Assembly (NCBI RefSeq): GCF_001591025.1
Contig: NZ_BCTZ01000024.1
Coordinates: 1-64,000 of the forward strand
Direction of reading: 5' to 3'
DNA from: Sphingomonas soli NBRC 100801
GTDB taxonomy: Bacteria; Pseudomonadota; Alphaproteobacteria; Sphingomonadales; Sphingomonadaceae
DNA: 64,000 bases
Positions within the stretch are counted from its first letter, which is position 1, and each line of letters opens with the position of its first letter. Below the pieces are notes generated by a model, which did no database searches, was not told the DNA's origin, and was given only the letters and a program-made list of their open reading frames with translations. Of this stretch, positions 27,220 to 36,064 are shown in pieces. The position numbers and the translations under genes were made by a program.

Positions 27220-27834
27220 GTGAAACTGCATTGGTCGCCGCGATCGCCTTATGTGCGCAAGACGATGATCGCCGCGCACGTGCTGGGGGTGGCGGACCGG
27301 ATCGAACGGGTGCGCAGCGTCGCGGTGATGACGCGCCCCAATCCGGCGATCATGGCGGACAATCCGCTCAACAAGATTCCGACGCTGGTGTTGGAAGACG
27401 GCACGGTGCTCGTCGATTCGCGGGTCATCTGCGAATATCTGGACGCACTTTCGTCGGGTCCGCACATCTTCCCGGCCCCCGGCCCCGCGCGCTGGCAGGC
27501 GCTGAGCTGGGCGGCGCGGGCGGACGGATTGCTCGACCTGCTGATCCTGTGGCGCAATGAGCGGGAAAAACCTTCAGAGACCCGAACCGCAGCCTGGATT
27601 GATGCTTTTCGCGAGAAAGCGGGTGCGACGCTCGACCGGTTCGAGCAGGAGCTTGCCGCGATCGAAAGCCAGCCGTTCGGCATCGCCCATATCGGGCTGG
27701 GTTGCGCGCTCGGCTATCTCGACTTCCGTTTCGCCGATCTCGGCTGGCGCGAAGGACGGCCGCAGCTCGCGCGCTGGTACCGCGGCTTCGAGGAGCATCC
27801 CGCAGCCATCGCCACCGAGATCATCGATGACTGA
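27220..27834 (+). CDS. Glutathione S-transferase family protein
   Basis: A 204-residue GST. The thioredoxin-like N-terminal domain has WSPRSPYVRKTMIAAH (SPYVRK is the glutathione-site motif), NKIPTLVLEDGTVLVDSRVICEYLD with the cis-Pro and the ESR-like glutathione contact as DSR. A helical C-terminal domain with GIAHIGLGCALGYLDFR follows. The start is GTG 27220 after GGAGG. It is the first gene of a coupled operon and overlaps the next by 8 bases. It may isomerise or conjugate an intermediate of the pathway. Confidence 0.85.
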   Translation: MKLHWSPRSPYVRKTMIAAHVLGVADRIERVRSVAVMTRPNPAIMADNPLNKIPTLVLEDGTVLVDSRVICEYLDALSSGPHIFPAPGPARWQALSWAARADGLLDLLILWRNEREKPSETRTAAWIDAFREKAGATLDRFEQELAAIESQPFGIAHIGLGCALGYLDFRFADLGWREGRPQLARWYRGFEEHPAAIATEIIDD

Positions 27835-29035
27835 CACGGCAGGGCCCCTGTCGCATCTCCGCGTGCTCGATCTCAGCAGGATCATGGCGGGGCCATGGGC
27901 CACGCAATTATTCGCGGACCTGGGCGCCGAGGTCATCAAGGTCGAGCGGCCCGGAGCGGGCGACGACACGCGCGCCTGGGGCCCGCCCTATCTGAAGGAT
28001 GCGGCGGGACAAGAAACCAGCGAGGCCGGCTATTATCTCTCGGTCAATCGCGGCAAGCGCTCGATCGCCATCGATATCGCCGATCCCGAGGGACAGGCGA
28101 CGCTGCGCAGCCTCGCCCGCGAATGCGACGTGGTGGTCGAGAATTTCAAGGCCGGAGCACTCGCCCGCTACGGGCTCGATGCGGCAACGCTACGCGCGGA
28201 CAATCCCGCCCTCATCTATTGCTCGATCACCGGCTTCGGACAGGACGGCCCACGACGCGACCAGGCGGCCTATGACTTCGCCATCCAGGCGATGGGCGGG
28301 CTGATGAGCGTAACCGGCGAGCGCGACGACCTGCCAGGCGGCGGGCCACAGAAAGTGGGCGCGCCGATCGTCGATCTGATGACGGGAATGTATGCCGCCG
28401 TCGCGGTGCTGGCGGCGCTGGCCCGGCGTGACCGCACCGGACAGGGCGACACGATCGACCTGGCGATGCTCGACGTGTCCGCAGCGATGCTGGCCAATCA
28501 AGCGATGAACTTCCTCGTCTCCGGCCGCGAACCGACACGCCAGGGCAATCGCCACCCCAATATCCAGCCGCAGGATCGCTTCGAAGCGGCGGACGGCGCA
28601 TTCGTGCTCGCCGTGGGCAATGACGGCCAGTTCGCCAAACTCTGCGAAGTGATTGGCCGATCCGAATGGTCGAGCGATCCGCGCTTCGCGACCAACGCCC
28701 AGCGTGTGCGCGAGAACCAGGTTCTGACGCCGCTGCTGCGTGAGGCTTTTGCCGGATGGCAGCGCGCCGCGCTGATCGCCGCGCTCGAATCGGCCGGCGT
28801 GCCCTGCGCTCCGATCAACACCGTCGGGCAATTATTCGACGATCCACAGATCGTCCATCGCGGCGTGCTGCGCCATGTCGAACACACGCTGGGTGGCATG
28901 GTGCCGATCGTCGGCAATCCGATCCGCTTTCAGGAGGCGTCGCGTCCGATCGACCGCGCACCGCCGCTCCTGGGCGCTGACACCAAGACGGTGCTGGACC
29001 GCATCCGCACCGCCAACATGGGGACTGTTGCTTGA
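27827..29035 (+). CDS. CaiB/BaiF-type (family III) CoA-transferase
   Basis: A 402-residue protein. It begins LRVLDLSRIMAGPWATQLFADLGAEVIKVERP, the class III signature in pieces, followed by NRGKRSIAIDI, ITGFGQDGP and GAPIVDLMTGMYAA, where D183 is the catalytic Asp that forms the mixed anhydride. It moves CoA from a donor acyl-CoA to a carboxylic acid, so it activates the acid made by the esterases or lactonase nearby. Its start overlaps the GST gene and its stop overlaps the next start (TTGA). Confidence 0.92.
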   Translation: MTDTAGPLSHLRVLDLSRIMAGPWATQLFADLGAEVIKVERPGAGDDTRAWGPPYLKDAAGQETSEAGYYLSVNRGKRSIAIDIADPEGQATLRSLARECDVVVENFKAGALARYGLDAATLRADNPALIYCSITGFGQDGPRRDQAAYDFAIQAMGGLMSVTGERDDLPGGGPQKVGAPIVDLMTGMYAAVAVLAALARRDRTGQGDTIDLAMLDVSAAMLANQAMNFLVSGREPTRQGNRHPNIQPQDRFEAADGAFVLAVGNDGQFAKLCEVIGRSEWSSDPRFATNAQRVRENQVLTPLLREAFAGWQRAALIAALESAGVPCAPINTVGQLFDDPQIVHRGVLRHVEHTLGGMVPIVGNPIRFQEASRPIDRAPPLLGADTKTVLDRIRTANMGTVA

Positions 29036-29673
29036 ACGTGGAGACCAAAATTCCCGGCGCCCCGCGCGACCGGATACCCCTGATCGAACCGGAGGCGATG
29101 ACCGACGCCCAGAGGCGCGTTCATGACGAAATCGTCGCCGGGCCGCGCGGACGGATGGTGGGGCCGCTGCGCGCGGTGATCCACAATCCCGACCTGGCAC
29201 GCGACTGGTCCCGCCTTGGGGCGCAGCTTCGCTACGAAACCTCGCTCGGCAACCGGTTCAGCGAGCTCGCGATCATCGTGACTGCACGGCATTGGGCAAG
29301 CGAGGTGGAGTGGGCAATCCATGTTGGGCTCGCGCTGGACGCCGGGCTGCCGCTCGCGCTGATCGAGGCAATCGCGGCGGGCGAAGCGCCGCACTTCGAA
29401 AACGAGCGCGACGCGATCGTGTACGAATATTGCCGCCAGATCCTCTTGCACTGCCGCGTCGACAGCGCGGCCTACGCCGCCGTCCGCACCCATTGGGGCG
29501 ATGTCGGCGTGGTCGAGTTGACCGCGCTGATCGGCTATTATTCGATGGTGGCGATGACGCTCAATGCGCACGAGATTCCCGCGCCATCCGATCTGCCAAC
29601 CGCGCCAATGATCGATGGTTGCGGCCGGAGTGCCCTGCCCCCCGCCACCAACGCCCGGGAGCACGTAGCATGA
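29032..29673 (+). CDS. Carboxymuconolactone decarboxylase-like protein
   Basis: A 213-residue helical protein of the gamma-carboxymuconolactone decarboxylase/AhpD fold. ELAIIVTARHWASEVEWAIHVGLALDAGLP in pieces is the family core with Glu and His of the decarboxylase type; the CxxC of AhpD is absent, so a peroxidase role is unlikely. The TTG start overlaps the CoA-transferase stop; GTG 29038 is an alternative. The position within a CoA-ester operon suggests decarboxylation or tautomerisation of an intermediate. Confidence 0.82.
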   Translation: MNVETKIPGAPRDRIPLIEPEAMTDAQRRVHDEIVAGPRGRMVGPLRAVIHNPDLARDWSRLGAQLRYETSLGNRFSELAIIVTARHWASEVEWAIHVGLALDAGLPLALIEAIAAGEAPHFENERDAIVYEYCRQILLHCRVDSAAYAAVRTHWGDVGVVELTALIGYYSMVAMTLNAHEIPAPSDLPTAPMIDGCGRSALPPATNAREHVA

Positions 29674-30455
29674 AGGGGCTTGAGGATCTGACTCGACTGA
29701 AGATCGAGATTGACGGTCACGTCGCCGTGGTCACTCTAGCGGCGCCTCCGGTAAACGCACACGATCGCGCGCTGCGTGAAGAACTGGTGCGCACGTTCGA
29801 CGTGCTGGGCGCGGAAGTAGATATCCGGGCGATCGTGCTCACGGGCGAAGGCAAAGCGTTCAGCGCGGGTGCGGATCTGAGCGAGCGCCCGGCCATTGCC
29901 GACGAACCCGGCGGATATTCGCGGCACAACCGATTGGTGCGCGCGACGTTCGATGTCGTGCTGGAATGCCCGAAGCCGGTCATCGCCGCAGTCAATGGCG
30001 CGGCGATCGGCGCGGCCTGCGTGCTGGCGCTGGTGTGCGATATCATGGTGGTGGCCGAGGAAGCCTTTCTGTCGATGACCGAGGTGGATTTCGGGATGGC
30101 GGGGGGCGTGCGCCACGTCCTGCGCTCGTTCAGCCCTTCAGACGCGCGCCTGATGATCTACACGGCGCGGCGGATCAGCGGTCCCGAATTGCACCGGATG
30201 AACGTCGCCTCGCTATGCGTTCCGCGGGATCGGCTGATGAACGAGGCGCTGGGCATTGCGCGCGAGATCGCGGGCAAGGTGCCGCTGGCCGTGACCGCCG
30301 CCAAGCGGTCCTTTGGACTCACTGAGGAAATGCCGCTGCGCGATGGCTATCGCTACGAGCAGACTCAGACCGCGGCGCTGGCGAATACCGAGGACACCAA
30401 GGAGGCGCTCGCCGCGTTTCGCGAAAAGCGCAAGCCGGTGTTCAAGGGTCGATAG
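29670..30455 (+). CDS. Crotonase (enoyl-CoA hydratase/isomerase) family protein
   Basis: A 261-residue crotonase fold. GKAFSAGADLSE (oxyanion hole) and KPVIAAVNGAAIGAACVLAL are present. The first catalytic Glu of hydratases (in GGGCELA) is replaced by V118, while E138 (SMTEVDFGMAGG) is kept. This argues for an isomerase, decarboxylase or C-C lyase reaction rather than plain hydration. It starts in the ATGA overlap with the previous stop, so all four genes from 27220 are translationally coupled. Confidence 0.87.
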   Translation: MKGLEDLTRLKIEIDGHVAVVTLAAPPVNAHDRALREELVRTFDVLGAEVDIRAIVLTGEGKAFSAGADLSERPAIADEPGGYSRHNRLVRATFDVVLECPKPVIAAVNGAAIGAACVLALVCDIMVVAEEAFLSMTEVDFGMAGGVRHVLRSFSPSDARLMIYTARRISGPELHRMNVASLCVPRDRLMNEALGIAREIAGKVPLAVTAAKRSFGLTEEMPLRDGYRYEQTQTAALANTEDTKEALAAFREKRKPVFKGR

Positions 30456-30466
30456 CGACCTAAAAT

Positions 30467-30487
30467 CCATATTTATGAACTATATGG
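30467..30487. promoter_or_regulatory. Palindromic operator-like site upstream of the TonB receptor gene
   Basis: CCATAT, nine bases, then ATATGG form an inverted repeat containing TTATGAAC. Twelve of 14 positions of its left part match 40174-40187 upstream of the MFS gene. The gap 30456-30628 is AT-rich and holds promoter-like sequence. Confidence 0.45.
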
Positions 30488-30628
30488 CAGAGCAACTCCA
30501 CACCGTCTCTGTGGTCTGGGTCCGGATTTTCGGTATGAGATAGGACCATATTGACCCGTAAAGGACATAATTATATACCATCAGATAATAAGTGCCGGCT
30601 AGCGGCATGCTCATTTGGGGGGTTGAGG

Positions 30629-33316
30629 ATGACTAAGCGTTCCACGATTCAGGTTTCCATGATCGCGCTGGCGATCGCAGCGTTTGGCGCAACAGCCGCG
30701 AAGGCGCAGGACGCCCCTCCGCGTCCGGCGGAGCCCGAAGCCGCCGTGGACGCCGAGGCTCCTCCGGCAGATGGATCGCAAGACATCGTCGTGACCGGCA
30801 CGAGCATCCGCGGCATCGCCCCGGTGGGATCCGAGGTGGTTGCGATCGGCCGCGACGATATTGACGCGTCGCCTGCGGTCACGGTCTCGCAGATGCTTCT
30901 CGAAACTCCGCAGGTTTTCAATTCCGGTATTTCGGAAGGCTCGCGCAACGGCCCGGGCGGCTCGACCAACGTGGTCGCGGCGACCGCGATCTCGTTGCGC
31001 GGCCTGGGGCCGTTCGCGACGCTGACCCTGTTCGATGGCGAGCGGCCGGTGCCCAACGGCACGACCGGCGGCTTCGTCGATCCATCGAGCATCCCGACGA
31101 TCGCGCTTCAGCGCGTGGAAGTGATCGCGGACGGCGCATCCGCCATTTACGGTTCGGACGCCGTGGCCGGCGTGGTCAATCTCGTGCCGCGCCGCTCCTA
31201 TGACGGGCTGGGGATCGATGCCCGCTACGGCATGGGCGCACAGTACAAGGATGCGCAGATCAGCGCGATCCTGGGCCAGGATTGGGGATCGGGGCGCTTC
31301 ACGCTCGCCTATCAGCACAGCTATCGCAGCAACGTCTTCGGCGGCGACCGGGATTTCGTGACGAACGACTTCCGCGCGGCCGGGAACGCCGATTTCCGCG
31401 CCACCTCATGCGCGCCGGGCAATATCGTGATCGGCGGCATCAGCTATGCGATCCCGGCGGGCGGCGCGACACCGGCGAACCTGATCGCAAACACGCAAAA
31501 TCGTTGCGACTCCTCGCGCATGAGCGATCTCCTGCCGCAGCAGGAATATAACAGCGCCAGCATGACCTTTGATCAGGAGATCTCGGATGGCTGGCGCATC
31601 TGGATGACCGGCTACCTGAGCCGTCGCGACGCCATTCCGACGAGCTCAGCTGCCACCCAGAGCCTGACCGTACCGCGCACCAACGCCTTCTTCGTAGCGC
31701 CACAGGGGCTGAATCCGGCGTCGCTGACGGTGCAATATTCGTTCGCCGACGATTTCGGGCCCACGTTCCGCGGGCGCGCCACTTCGCGCCAGTTCCAGAT
31801 TTTCGGCGGGACCGAGATCGATCTGTTCGCCGATGTGCGCGCGCGGATCTCGGGATCCTATGGACGCAGCCAGGACAATACGATCCGCAACGCGCTCGAC
31901 ACCGCCGCGATCACGACGGCGCTCGCCAGCAGCGACCCGGCGAATGCGCTGAACCCGTTCCGCACCGGCACCCGAACGTCGCAAGCGGTGCTCGATCGCA
32001 TCAGCGCCTTTACCGACATCATCTTCGGCGACATCAAGCAATATACGGCGCGGCTGAAGGTGGACGGTTCGCTGTTCGACCTGCCGGGCGGGCCGGTGCG
32101 CTTTGCCGTAGGCGCGGACTATCTGAACGTGAAGGTTCTGACCGGCACCGAACGCGGCCCCAACAATGCCGTGGTGTATTTCGCACGCGATTTGCCGCGC
32201 AACACGAAGGCGGCGTTCGGCGAAGTCTATCTGCCTCTGGTCAGCGCGCAGAACGCGATGCCGGGCATCCAGAAGCTGGAGCTGAACTTCGCCGGCCGCG
32301 TCGAGGAATATAGCGATGCCGGCGTCACCAAGAATCCGAAGATTGGCGTGAACTGGTCGCCGGTGAACGGGCTGACGCTGCGCAGCAGCTATGGCACTTC
32401 GTTCCGCGCGCCGAACCTGACCCAGACCTACACGCCCGCGGGTGGCGGCCTGTATCTGCGCAACTTCACCGATCCCACCGCCAATGGCGGCGCAGGCGGG
32501 ATCATCCAGGGCGTGGGCCTGTTCGCCGACAATCTGGCGCTGAAGCCGGAAACCGCGAAGACGTTTTCGCTGGGTGCGGAGATCAACCCGTTCGATCGGG
32601 CGCGGCTGAGCCTCAACTATTTCAACGTGGTCTATGAAGGCCAGATCATCGGCCACAACAACAACACCACCATCCTGCTCGATGAAGCATTTTACCGCGA
32701 CTTGATCGTCCGCAACCCGAGCCAGGCGTTCCTGCAGCAATATCTCGACGCCGGCCATGTGATCCAGGGCGGCACCGCAACGACCTACTTCAATTCGAAG
32801 GTGTTCATCTTTGCGAGCAACAACAATCTGGGCGTGACGAAGACCCGCGGGCTCGATTACCAGCTCGATCTCGCCTTCCCGACGGCGAGCGCGGGCGAGT
32901 TCCGGTTCCGTTCGGCGGGCACCTATTTCCTGTCCTTCCAGGTGGCGCCGAGCGCGGCCGCCCCGCTGGTCGAGCGTGTGAACACGATCGATTACCCGCT
33001 CACCTTCCGCAACCGGTCCAGCCTGAGTTGGACGATGGACGGGCTCGCCGCGCAGGTCGCGCTGAATTACTCGAACGGCTATTGGAACACCGGCGTGGTG
33101 CCGCAGAAGCGCGTCCAGTCCTATGCAACGGTGGACCTGAACATCGGCTACAGCTTCAACGGGACCGGATTGCTCAGCGATACGCGCGTCGGGCTGGAGA
33201 TCAGCAACCTGTTCGATCGCAACCCGCCGTTCGTGAGCTTCCGCAACGGCTATGATCCGCAGGTGGCGAACCCCACCGGCCGCATCGTCGCGCTCACGCT
33301 GGGGAAGAAGTTCTAA
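30629..33316 (+). CDS. TonB-dependent outer-membrane receptor
   Basis: An 895-residue protein. It has a signal peptide (ending ATAAKAQ), a Pro/Ala-rich linker, the TonB box region DIVVTGTSIRG, a plug domain (about 65-175) with VEVIADGASAIYGSDAVAGVVNLV, and a large 22-strand beta barrel ending LTLGKKF with the terminal aromatic. It imports a large or scarce substrate with energy from TonB-ExbBD. Sphingomonads use such receptors for plant or aromatic compounds. It is flanked by the esterase and CoA genes. ATG 30629 follows GGGGGGTTGAGG. It should be co-regulated with the cluster. Confidence 0.95.
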   Translation: MTKRSTIQVSMIALAIAAFGATAAKAQDAPPRPAEPEAAVDAEAPPADGSQDIVVTGTSIRGIAPVGSEVVAIGRDDIDASPAVTVSQMLLETPQVFNSGISEGSRNGPGGSTNVVAATAISLRGLGPFATLTLFDGERPVPNGTTGGFVDPSSIPTIALQRVEVIADGASAIYGSDAVAGVVNLVPRRSYDGLGIDARYGMGAQYKDAQISAILGQDWGSGRFTLAYQHSYRSNVFGGDRDFVTNDFRAAGNADFRATSCAPGNIVIGGISYAIPAGGATPANLIANTQNRCDSSRMSDLLPQQEYNSASMTFDQEISDGWRIWMTGYLSRRDAIPTSSAATQSLTVPRTNAFFVAPQGLNPASLTVQYSFADDFGPTFRGRATSRQFQIFGGTEIDLFADVRARISGSYGRSQDNTIRNALDTAAITTALASSDPANALNPFRTGTRTSQAVLDRISAFTDIIFGDIKQYTARLKVDGSLFDLPGGPVRFAVGADYLNVKVLTGTERGPNNAVVYFARDLPRNTKAAFGEVYLPLVSAQNAMPGIQKLELNFAGRVEEYSDAGVTKNPKIGVNWSPVNGLTLRSSYGTSFRAPNLTQTYTPAGGGLYLRNFTDPTANGGAGGIIQGVGLFADNLALKPETAKTFSLGAEINPFDRARLSLNYFNVVYEGQIIGHNNNTTILLDEAFYRDLIVRNPSQAFLQQYLDAGHVIQGGTATTYFNSKVFIFASNNNLGVTKTRGLDYQLDLAFPTASAGEFRFRSAGTYFLSFQVAPSAAAPLVERVNTIDYPLTFRNRSSLSWTMDGLAAQVALNYSNGYWNTGVVPQKRVQSYATVDLNIGYSFNGTGLLSDTRVGLEISNLFDRNPPFVSFRNGYDPQVANPTGRIVALTLGKKF

Positions 33317-33333
33317 CCTCCCCGCACGATACG

Positions 33334-33357
33334 GGAGCGGCGCCTCAGCGCCGCTCC
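33334..33357. terminator. Bidirectional hairpin between TonB receptor and carboxylesterase genes
   Basis: A perfect 10-bp stem GGAGCGGCGC / GCGCCGCTCC with a CTCA loop separates the convergent genes and includes the esterase stop codon. No T-run follows. Confidence 0.5.
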
Positions 33358-34913
33358 TCCCACCATCGACGCTCGGCGCGGTACGCGTCGGGCGTTTCTT
33401 TTGTTACGGTGTCGAACACCATCGTGCGGCGGTCCGCAACGTCATACGGGCGCCACTGGGGACGGCCCTTCACGTTGGGATCGCCAGTCCGCGCAAGGCT
33501 CGCCCACGCGCCGCTCATCAGCTCCGACACCTGCCGCGCGGCGGGCGACGCCGTAGCGGGGATCTGGCGAAAGATATAGGCAAGCTCCGATCCGTGCCCA
33601 GCACCCGGGCTTGGCTTTGCGCCGCGCGTCGCGCGGTCGGGATCGAAGGCGAAGCGAAAGGAATATACCGGTGCCTGGCGCTTCGATGCGAGTTCCGCGA
33701 CGCGCAGGCTGTTCGACCAGTACATCTCGTCCGCCGAAAGCGCGAAATAGAGATCCGTCTCGGATGCTCCAGGCCGCGCGGCCCGATAGGCGGCGAGCGC
33801 GGCGTCGGTACGTTCGCCCAAGATCGGCAGCAATTCGGCCCTCGCTCCTGCTGCATCCAGCGAGAACAGCTCGGGGCGACGCAAGTTGAACGGACGATGC
33901 TCCTCGGTGGTGGAGCCCACCATGATCGGGATATGCGCCGAGCATGCCGGAGCGTGCGCACCAAAAGGCTGTTCGGGGAGTGCCCGCCCATCGATCACCG
34001 CGGACCAGGGGCGAAGGCCCTGCACACGGACCTCCATGAGCTTCGCCTGTGCAGCGAGCAGCCGCTCGAGCGGCACTGCACGCAGGCCATCTATGTCCCG
34101 TGCCCCGAGCGACAGCGCCGCCATCAGCTTGGCGGTCGTCTCTTCCCCCTCTTCTAGCGTGACCGAAGTCTGGCGCATCGTGCCGCTCTGGATCACCGCG
34201 CTGTGAAACAGTCGGCAGGCCTCGGGCATCGCCAGCATGGTCATCACCTTGCCGCCCCCGCCCGACTGGCCGAAGATCATCACCCGCCCCGGATCCCCGC
34301 CGAACGCGCCGATCGAGCGCTGCACCCAGCCAAGTGCATCGATGATATCCAGCATCCCCACGCGCCCTGCATCGGCGAAACGCGGATCGATATGATCGAG
34401 ACGCAGTGCACTGAGCGCGCCGAGGCGATGGTTGATCGTCACCACGACCACGTCGTGCGCGATCGCCAGACCGGTTCCGTCGAAACGATCGGTGCTGGAC
34501 GAGCCGGACTGGAATCCGCCGCCGTGCAGCCAGAACATCACGGGCCGGGGCTTACCATCGAGCGCGGGAGTATAGATGTTGAGCACTTGGCACGCCTCTG
34601 ACGCGGGCACCGTATATTCACGCGGGCCGGTCGCCTGGGGCGACATCGGGCCGAAGGCGAGTGCGTCGCGGATTCCGCTCCACTCGGCAGGGACGCAGCG
34701 TTCGAACCGGCCGGGCGCATTGCCATAGGGGATGCCAAGGAAGCGCAGCGCGCCGTTCACCGATGCGCCGCGCACGGTGCCGTGCGGCGTGCGCACCACC
34801 GGCGCTTCGCCCCATACCCCGACACCGGCCCGTGCGATCGATGGCGCCGAAATCAGTGCGGTGGCAGCACCGGCCAGCCACTGGCGGCGGCTCAGGCTCG
34901 AAAATGTCTGCAT
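33345..34913 (-). CDS. Type-B carboxylesterase, exported by Tat
   Basis: A 522-residue serine esterase. The signal SRRQWLAGAATALISAPSIARA is of the twin-arginine type. HGGG (130-133) is the oxyanion motif, FGQSGGGG carries the nucleophile S217, VGSTTEEHRPF the acidic residue region and GAGHGSELAYIF the histidine. It hydrolyses carboxylic esters in the periplasm. Similar enzymes open ester-linked toxins and plant conjugates in sphingomonads. It is divergent from another hydrolase gene, with 68 bp between. Confidence 0.92.
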   Translation of the reverse strand: MQTFSSLSRRQWLAGAATALISAPSIARAGVGVWGEAPVVRTPHGTVRGASVNGALRFLGIPYGNAPGRFERCVPAEWSGIRDALAFGPMSPQATGPREYTVPASEACQVLNIYTPALDGKPRPVMFWLHGGGFQSGSSSTDRFDGTGLAIAHDVVVVTINHRLGALSALRLDHIDPRFADAGRVGMLDIIDALGWVQRSIGAFGGDPGRVMIFGQSGGGGKVMTMLAMPEACRLFHSAVIQSGTMRQTSVTLEEGEETTAKLMAALSLGARDIDGLRAVPLERLLAAQAKLMEVRVQGLRPWSAVIDGRALPEQPFGAHAPACSAHIPIMVGSTTEEHRPFNLRRPELFSLDAAGARAELLPILGERTDAALAAYRAARPGASETDLYFALSADEMYWSNSLRVAELASKRQAPVYSFRFAFDPDRATRGAKPSPGAGHGSELAYIFRQIPATASPAARQVSELMSGAWASLARTGDPNVKGRPQWRPYDVADRRTMVFDTVTKETPDAYRAERRWWEERR

Positions 34914-34981
34914 CTGTGTCCCTCTCCCTCGACTATTAAATATAGGTCATGATACTATCCCTTTTCCAAAGGATTTGAAAC

Positions 34982-36016
34982 ATGCGATATCGGTGGCGAT
35001 GTGCGGTGGCGAGCGTCGGACTGTTGGCCGCACCTGCGAGCGCTGCGGCGCAAGATGGCGCCCCCGCTGGAACGGTGGCGCTGCGCGACGTGACGATGCC
35101 GCCCTCCTCTTTCTTGAGCGAGGCGGCGCTTGAGGCGCTGCGCAACCCGCGCGCGCGCACCGGCCCGCGCAACGACACGCTCGATGCCGCGACGCTCGCC
35201 CGCTTTCCCGTTCGCGTAGAGAGGGTAACGCTCGGGGGAATCGCGGCGATGCGGGTGAGCCCCGCCCGCCTCCAGACACCCGCCGAAAAACGCCATGCGC
35301 TAATCTATATGCGCGGCGGCGGAGCGCGCAGAGAGGAGTATTTCGGCGTGCCTGACGTTGCGCCCGTGGTCGCAGGCAGCGGCTATACGGTTTATGCCAT
35401 CGCCTATCGCGGCGCGCCGGATGCCTATTTCCCTGCAGCCACAGATGATGCGCTGAACGTCTATCAGGTGCTGCTGAAATCCCATCGGGCCAAGGACATA
35501 GCGATTTTCGGAAGCTCCTTTGGCGGCGGGCTTAGCGGCCAGCTCATCGCGCGCATCCTGCATGATGGACTGCCGCGCCCAGCGGCGCTGGCGATCCTGT
35601 GCGCAGGACTGGCAGGGCCCGGCGGCGACTCGCTGATCCTAAGCGCCGCATTGGCGGGTCGTCCTCCCAGTCCAGCAAGGGCCGATCAAATCAGCAGCGG
35701 CCCCAATCCGCTCGATTACTATCGCACCGCGCGCCCTGACGACCCGCTCTTTCGCCCGGTGGCCAGCCCTCCCCTGCTCGCCCGCTTTCCTCCCACATTC
35801 CTGTCGGCAGGAAGCCGCGGCGTCGAAATGAGCCAGGCCGCCTATTCGCACAACATGTTGCGGGAAAGCGGGGTCGAAGCCGAATTGCACGTGTGGGACG
35901 GCCTGCCGCATTGCTTCCAGAGCGATGATCGCCTGCCGGAATCTGCCCAGCTCCATCGCCGTCTGATCGAGTTTCTCCGCCGCGCTTTCGCTGGATCATA
36001 TCCCGCAAAACGTTGA
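34982..36016 (+). CDS. Exported alpha/beta hydrolase (HSL-like)
   Basis: A 344-residue protein with a signal peptide (ending APASAAAQ). Motifs: YMRGGGARREEYFG in place of HGGG, FGSSFGGGLSGQLIA with the nucleophile serine, and GLPHCFQSD with the catalytic His. The layout is that of HSL/acetyl-esterase-type enzymes. It probably removes an acyl group in the periplasm before uptake, together with the divergent carboxylesterase. It is followed by the diheme cytochrome gene after 48 bp. Confidence 0.82.
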   Translation: MRYRWRCAVASVGLLAAPASAAAQDGAPAGTVALRDVTMPPSSFLSEAALEALRNPRARTGPRNDTLDAATLARFPVRVERVTLGGIAAMRVSPARLQTPAEKRHALIYMRGGGARREEYFGVPDVAPVVAGSGYTVYAIAYRGAPDAYFPAATDDALNVYQVLLKSHRAKDIAIFGSSFGGGLSGQLIARILHDGLPRPAALAILCAGLAGPGGDSLILSAALAGRPPSPARADQISSGPNPLDYYRTARPDDPLFRPVASPPLLARFPPTFLSAGSRGVEMSQAAYSHNMLRESGVEAELHVWDGLPHCFQSDDRLPESAQLHRRLIEFLRRAFAGSYPAKR

Positions 36017-36064
36017 CGCGACTAAAAAGTCATATCATAGACCTTTTAAGGCATTAGAACCGCA

